The notes under the pieces were generated by a model. It made no database searches, was not told the origin of the DNA, and saw only the letters and a list, made by a program, of their open reading frames with translations. 10,777 bases of DNA from assembly GCA_023406915.1 (NCBI GenBank), contig JAEXTR010000094.1, positions 1 through 10,777 of the forward strand, given 5' to 3'. This DNA comes from Bacteroidota bacterium. GTDB taxonomy: Bacteria; Bacteroidota; Ignavibacteria; Ignavibacteriales; Ignavibacteriaceae. A program made the position numbers and the translations under genes. Shown here piece after piece: positions 7,117-10,777 of the stretch (position 1 is its first letter; each line of letters opens with the position of its first letter).

Positions 7117-8413
7117 ACTTAAAATCGGCAATCATTCTGATGTTGGTAATGTACGCAAAACCAATGAAGATTATTACGGTACGTTCGATACCCCCTCCGG
7201 TACACTCATTGTTGTGTGTGACGGCATGGGGGGATATACCGGCGGCAGCAAGGCCTCCCGACTTGCCGTTGAGCATATCAGAGCACATTTTACCGAGAAC
7301 CAGTTTCAGGAAGAATACCGGATTCTTTTTGAAGGAGCATTTGCGGCTGCCCATCATGCCATTACGCACGCAGCAGATGAAGATGAAGAATTAAAGCAGA
7401 TGGGCTCAACTGCGGTTGTTCTTCTCATCCGTGAAGGAAAAGCATATTATGCCCATGCCGGTGATAGTCCGCTTTATCTGATCCGTAATAATGAGATTAC
7501 TCAGCTCACCAAGGATCATTCCTATGTTCAACAGCTTCTGGATAATAACCTCATTACCGAAGAGGAAGCCAAAGAACACCCCAGAAAAAATGTTATTACC
7601 AAGGCACTCGGAAACAGAAGTGATGCTGTTCCCGATGTTTGCGCTGAGCCTCTGACAATAGGGTCTGGTGACAGATTCGTGTTGTGTACCGATGGACTTT
7701 CCAACTACTTTTTGATGGAGGAGTTGAAGCAGGAGGTACTGAAAGCAGATCCGCAGCAAGTGTGTATGAATCTTGTAACCATCGCCAAAGAACGTGGCGG
7801 CAAGGATAACATTACCGTTCAAGTGGTTGAGGTAGTGTCTGCTGATGAAGTCGCCGTACCGGTTTCAGATAGTACCAAAGCCGATTCACCTGCTGAAACA
7901 ACAATTTCCGGAACAGAAACAACGATTATTGAGAAACCGGCATCAACAGCGCAGGTTTCTGAAAAGTCTGCACCTGCGAAATCTGTACCCTCCAGCCCTG
8001 CCCCCGCAAAGAAATCATTTATACCTTTTCTGATTCCCATCGTTGGGCTGGTATTAGTTGCAGTATTTCTTTTTTCCAAAGATTACCTGTTTCAACCTGG
8101 TCAGACTGATTCAACTGATTCAGTGAAATCGATACCTGAACAACAGGATGAGTCTGGTTCCACTGAAGGGAAGAAAATTGAAAGCCAGACCTCTGAGGGA
8201 CCTGTGCCTGAAAGAGATCCTGAGGTTAAGGAGCCGAAGAAGGTTCAGAAGCCAGATTCGGCTAAAACGAAGAAACGGGTACCTGAAAAAGAAAAAGAGA
8301 CTAAGAATGCAGACGGTTCGGACGTTCCTAAACCTGATGGAACTACCGTAGAAAAGAAAGAAGATGGCACACCTCCGAAAGAAGAGGATGTACCGAAACT
8401 GAACATTCAATAA
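7106..8413 (+). CDS. PP2C-family Ser/Thr phosphatase with membrane segment and charged tail
   Basis: A 435-residue metal-dependent (PPM/PP2C) protein phosphatase that would reverse Ser/Thr phosphorylation in the cytoplasm. All family motifs are present in order: SDVGNVRKTNED (Asn20-Glu21-Asp22), VVCDGMGG (Asp39), MGSTAV, AHAGDSPLYLI followed by LTKDHSYV, KNVITKALG, LCTDGL (Asp196) and GGKDNITV (Asp234). The catalytic domain ends near residue 245. A Ser/Thr/Pro/Ala-rich linker (about 245-300) leads to a single transmembrane helix (about 304-324, FIPFLIPIVGLVLVAVFLF). A tail of about 110 residues, very rich in Lys, Glu, Pro, Ser and Thr, follows and should lie in the periplasm if the phosphatase is inside. 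The fold resembles PrpC/PstP/Stp-type phosphatases, which usually pair with PASTA-type kinases; no kinase is in the window. The next gene follows after 38 nt. Confidence 0.95.
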   Translation: MPDQLKIGNHSDVGNVRKTNEDYYGTFDTPSGTLIVVCDGMGGYTGGSKASRLAVEHIRAHFTENQFQEEYRILFEGAFAAAHHAITHAADEDEELKQMGSTAVVLLIREGKAYYAHAGDSPLYLIRNNEITQLTKDHSYVQQLLDNNLITEEEAKEHPRKNVITKALGNRSDAVPDVCAEPLTIGSGDRFVLCTDGLSNYFLMEELKQEVLKADPQQVCMNLVTIAKERGGKDNITVQVVEVVSADEVAVPVSDSTKADSPAETTISGTETTIIEKPASTAQVSEKSAPAKSVPSSPAPAKKSFIPFLIPIVGLVLVAVFLFSKDYLFQPGQTDSTDSVKSIPEQQDESGSTEGKKIESQTSEGPVPERDPEVKEPKKVQKPDSAKTKKRVPEKEKETKNADGSDVPKPDGTTVEKKEDGTPPKEEDVPKLNIQ

Positions 8414-8451
8414 TTACGTGTATCTATATAACAAGCTATAAGGAGCTATCT

Positions 8452-9246
8452 ATGCAACACCCTGCACCACACGGAGGTATCTTGAGGCGGACACTTCTGC
8501 TGGTTCTTTTCCTGATCACGCTGGTACCGTTTGCGAATACCCGCGCGCAGTCAGATGATGAACTGTACCAGTTATACACACAGTTCATGGAACTTTCCAT
8601 GCCCCTCAAGAAAATGATACTTGAGGCAACAAAACTCACCGACCAGGAAGAAAATGAACTTGGTAATGAGTTTTATCAACAGATTAAGAGCGAGGTTACG
8701 CTTACCACTGAACCCAAGTATTATAACCGGGTAAAGAATATTTATAACAAGATGAAACCCCACATCCAGCGGAAGGGTATCAACTACACTTTTGATGTGG
8801 TAAAGACGAATGAAGTGAACGCTTTTGCTATCGCAGGCGGGCACCTGTTTGTGAATACCGGATTGATGGACTTTGTAGCAAACGATGATGAGCTTGCAGC
8901 CGTAATTGGTCATGAGTATGGTCACGTTGAATTGCGCCATTGCACAGAATTTATTCAGTTCTATATCTTCACCATGAAACTGACTGAATCAGAAGACATC
9001 GCTGGTTTAGTACATGTTATGTACAATACGATGAATCAGCCGTACTCTCAGTTTAATGAGTTTGAAGCCGATGAATATGGTGTCCATATCATGGAGAAAG
9101 CCGGTTATAACCGGAGAGGTGCCTATACCATCATGGATAAATTCGATAAAGAGTTTGATCAGGGGCGCAGCGGCTCCCTGTTTGATAAGATTCTCGGCAC
9201 ACATCCACCGAGCAAGGATCGCAGAGACAGAATCAATACTTATTAA
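8452..9246 (+). CDS. Secreted M48-family metalloprotease
   Basis: A 264-residue zinc endopeptidase of the M48 (Ste24/BepA-like) family, probably periplasmic and involved in envelope protein quality control or turnover. A signal peptide is visible (RR, then a hydrophobic run 14-28, with cleavage after Ala32 in TRA-QSDD). There is no lipobox cysteine and no further membrane segment. The zinc motif is HEYGH (154-158), extended as HEYGHVELRH; the third ligand is Glu205 in NEFEADEYG. THPPSKDRRDRI near the C-terminus (His251) matches the conserved THP region in which BepA carries its regulatory His switch. It is near the minimum length for the family and lacks the TPR domain of BepA. Start ATG has AAGGAG 6 nt upstream. 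A strong hairpin follows the stop codon. Confidence 0.93.
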   Translation: MQHPAPHGGILRRTLLLVLFLITLVPFANTRAQSDDELYQLYTQFMELSMPLKKMILEATKLTDQEENELGNEFYQQIKSEVTLTTEPKYYNRVKNIYNKMKPHIQRKGINYTFDVVKTNEVNAFAIAGGHLFVNTGLMDFVANDDELAAVIGHEYGHVELRHCTEFIQFYIFTMKLTESEDIAGLVHVMYNTMNQPYSQFNEFEADEYGVHIMEKAGYNRRGAYTIMDKFDKEFDQGRSGSLFDKILGTHPPSKDRRDRINTY

Positions 9247-9290
9247 ATAAGTAGTGAGTCAGTGAGCTATTTCACGAAGTAAATAATTTT

Positions 9291-9313
9291 GGGGTTCACA
9301 TACTGTGAACCCC
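9291..9313 (+). terminator. Strong hairpin between protease and WHy gene (terminator or attenuator)
   Basis: A perfect 10-bp inverted repeat, GGGGTTCACA (9291-9300) and TGTGAACCCC (9304-9313), closes on a 3-nt loop. It begins 44 nt after the protease stop codon. Only a short, interrupted T run follows (ATACCTTTTAG), so termination is probably partial. It ends 12 nt before the next start codon, where a ribosome-binding site would normally be, so it may also affect translation of that gene. Confidence 0.55.
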
Positions 9314-9325
9314 ATACCTTTTAGT

Positions 9326-10237
9326 ATGGCTAAACATTCATTCCATCCCCTTACCAGATATCTAATAACCCTTTTTGCAGGTGCTGCAATTGTGGTAACG
9401 CTGCTTTATATGGTCTACCAGTCACTGGTTATAACTTTCCCCCCGGTTGACAGGTTCATCCCGGAGGTTACAGGGATTGCAGGTTACGAACTTAAGGAGA
9501 TCAGTAATGATTCTCTAAAACTTGAGTGTACTGTCAGGTTCTATAATCCTAATCCGGTGGATATTACGATCAGTAACATTCTGTTTGATGTTCTCAGGGA
9601 TGGCGTTACGCTAGGTGTTATTACCCGCGACAGTAATGCGGTTTTCAAGGCGAATGATACTGTGTCAGTTGTATTCCAACTGAAGTTTATCACGGAAAAA
9701 ATGGTTGGAATTTTTACTAATCAGCCGGATACTTTGCACATAGTGATGAAGGGACCAGTGTACGCAGAAGTGCTGGGCGGGAAAATAGACCGGGCTGTGG
9801 AATTTCCCTTCTCAATAGCCATCAAGGATCAGATGAATGATCTGGTGATGAAGGATTCAGAGTATGGGAATCTGGTAAAGATTCAGGACCCCAGGTTTGA
9901 GGGCTTTTCTTTCAAAAAAACAACAATCACCATTCCATTTACCGTGAATAATCCGTATAACCTGGACCTAACGATCGTAAATTATCCGGCACAGATTTAT
10001 ATTAATGATAAGTTTATTGGTAACGGACGCATGCCCCAGCCGCTGAAACTGGCACCGAACCAGAAGGGAAAAACAGGATCATTCCTTTTTGATGCAGATA
10101 ATGCATCAACTCTTGGTACACTGCCCGGAATTCTGTTTGGCGGAAAGCTAAAATATGCAACCCGTGGTACGATTAAAGTAAAAGTTTTTGATTATATCAT
10201 CTCAATACCGTTCAACCATAACGGCAGATTTTTATAG
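9326..10237 (+). CDS. Membrane-anchored protein with two WHy/LEA14-type domains
   Basis: A 303-residue protein with one N-terminal transmembrane helix (about 12-31, LITLFAGAAIVVTLLYMVY), so the rest should face the periplasm. Two beta-sandwich WHy (LEA_2, LEA14-like) domains are suggested: one with the hallmark NPNPVDITI (Asn74 onward) and a second with NNPYNLDLTI (Asn208 onward) ending in a hydrophobic strand pattern. WHy domains are linked to desiccation and stress tolerance in plants and are found in bacterial envelope proteins; the precise role is unknown. The frame is open from a GTG at 9305, but that codon lies within the second arm of the upstream hairpin, so ATG at 9326 is preferred. 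No Shine-Dalgarno sequence precedes it, unlike every other gene in the window. It ends 13 nt before the next gene. Confidence 0.8.
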   Translation: MAKHSFHPLTRYLITLFAGAAIVVTLLYMVYQSLVITFPPVDRFIPEVTGIAGYELKEISNDSLKLECTVRFYNPNPVDITISNILFDVLRDGVTLGVITRDSNAVFKANDTVSVVFQLKFITEKMVGIFTNQPDTLHIVMKGPVYAEVLGGKIDRAVEFPFSIAIKDQMNDLVMKDSEYGNLVKIQDPRFEGFSFKKTTITIPFTVNNPYNLDLTIVNYPAQIYINDKFIGNGRMPQPLKLAPNQKGKTGSFLFDADNASTLGTLPGILFGGKLKYATRGTIKVKVFDYIISIPFNHNGRFL

Positions 10238-10250
10238 GAGTTCATAGCAG

Positions 10251-10777
10251 ATGAATTGTTCCCATTGTAAAGCAGCTATTCCAGGTGATTCCACTTTTTG
10301 TCCAGAATGCGGCAAGCCCATAACTCCTGCGGCGAAGAGCTCAGGACATGCCACGCCAGCACCAAAAGATGGTTTGAAGCTGATATCCATCGGAAGGAAT
10401 CCCAAAAACGTAATCGTGATCGGGGTGCCCAGTGTTTCTTCATTCCACGCAGTGATGAAGGTGCAGGGTGGCGTATTTACAATAGAAGACCAGAACTCCT
10501 CGAACGGCACATTTGTAAATGGAAAAAGGGTGGTCAGTCAGACCGTAACGAAGGCTGATACTATCACCTTCGGTGAGAAATACCAGTTTGACTGGTCGCT
10601 GCTTGACAAAATTCTTTCTGTTGACAGCGCGGGTGCGGTTGAGCTGGAGCAGCAATTTAAAGGGAAAAATGTTATTGCCATCGGTCGTGATAAATCGAAC
10701 GATATCGTGCTTCAGAATATCAAAGTGTCCAGAAAACACGCCCGTATCATAAGGGAGGGAGCTGAGTGGAGCAATGA
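10251..10777 (+). CDS. Zinc-ribbon protein with tandem FHA domains, truncated by the window edge
   Basis: Open for 175 codons to the right edge without a stop, so the C-terminus is missing. A zinc ribbon opens it (C3/C6 and C17/C20; CSHC...CPEC), with the same cysteine spacing as the FHA protein at 6197. A short linker leads to a first FHA domain (about 44-108: IGRN at 47-50, Ser63/Ser64, His66, NSSNGTFVNG at 82-91). A second FHA domain begins near 139 with IGRDKSNDIVL (144-154) and a full SRKH motif (160-163), then the sequence ends. The first domain lacks the arginine of SRxH; the second keeps it and is likely the better phosphothreonine binder. Start ATG follows AGGAG (10236-10240) by 10 nt. 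Tandem FHA proteins of this type often continue into an ABC-transporter or other effector domain, which cannot be seen here. Confidence 0.88.
   Translation, partial: MNCSHCKAAIPGDSTFCPECGKPITPAAKSSGHATPAPKDGLKLISIGRNPKNVIVIGVPSVSSFHAVMKVQGGVFTIEDQNSSNGTFVNGKRVVSQTVTKADTITFGEKYQFDWSLLDKILSVDSAGAVELEQQFKGKNVIAIGRDKSNDIVLQNIKVSRKHARIIREGAEWSN

Noticed and set aside
10298..10558. Plus-strand 86-codon frame at the right edge
   Set aside because: It is out of frame with the tandem-FHA gene at 10251, whose zinc ribbon and FHA motifs are unmistakable.

Overview
The window reads as an ordinary chromosomal stretch of a Gram-negative bacterium, with moderate GC by eye and no mobile-element, tRNA, rRNA or CRISPR signal. 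Seven protein genes are recognisable: one on the minus strand at the left, six on the plus strand. The periplasmic peptidase pair, including a subunit carrying a C-terminal LolA-like domain, together with the style of the tandem-HAMP chemoreceptor, fits the Bacteroidota/Chlorobiota/Ignavibacteria neighbourhood. That placement is an inference from protein style only.

Region 1 (1-2437, minus strand): a methyl-accepting chemotaxis protein with a Cache-type periplasmic sensor, two HAMP segments and a complete signalling domain. It ends at a clear intrinsic terminator (169-206). A 243-bp divergent intergenic region (2438-2680) with several short inverted repeats built on ATTGTG/CACAAT separates it from the next unit.

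Region 2 (2681-6081, plus strand): two translationally coupled M16-family genes (ATGA overlap). The first keeps the HxxEH zinc site but lacks the usual Arg/Tyr pair. The second has lost the zinc site (Ser/Gly/Thr in place of His/Glu/His) but keeps the Arg/Tyr pair, and has a roughly 220-residue C-terminal domain. They most likely form one heterodimeric periplasmic protease with a composite active site.

Region 3 (6197-10777, plus strand): a cluster that looks like a Ser/Thr-phosphorylation and envelope module. It contains a zinc-ribbon/FHA protein; a PP2C phosphatase with one membrane segment and a long charged tail; a secreted M48 metalloprotease; a membrane-anchored protein with two WHy/LEA14-type domains; and a second zinc-ribbon protein with tandem FHA domains that runs off the right edge. 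FHA domains bind phosphothreonine peptides and PP2C enzymes remove Ser/Thr phosphate, so the cluster implies a partner kinase, but none is in the window. The combination of phospho-signalling, a periplasmic protease and an anchored WHy protein is the most promising candidate here for an undescribed system. The link between the parts rests on gene order only.
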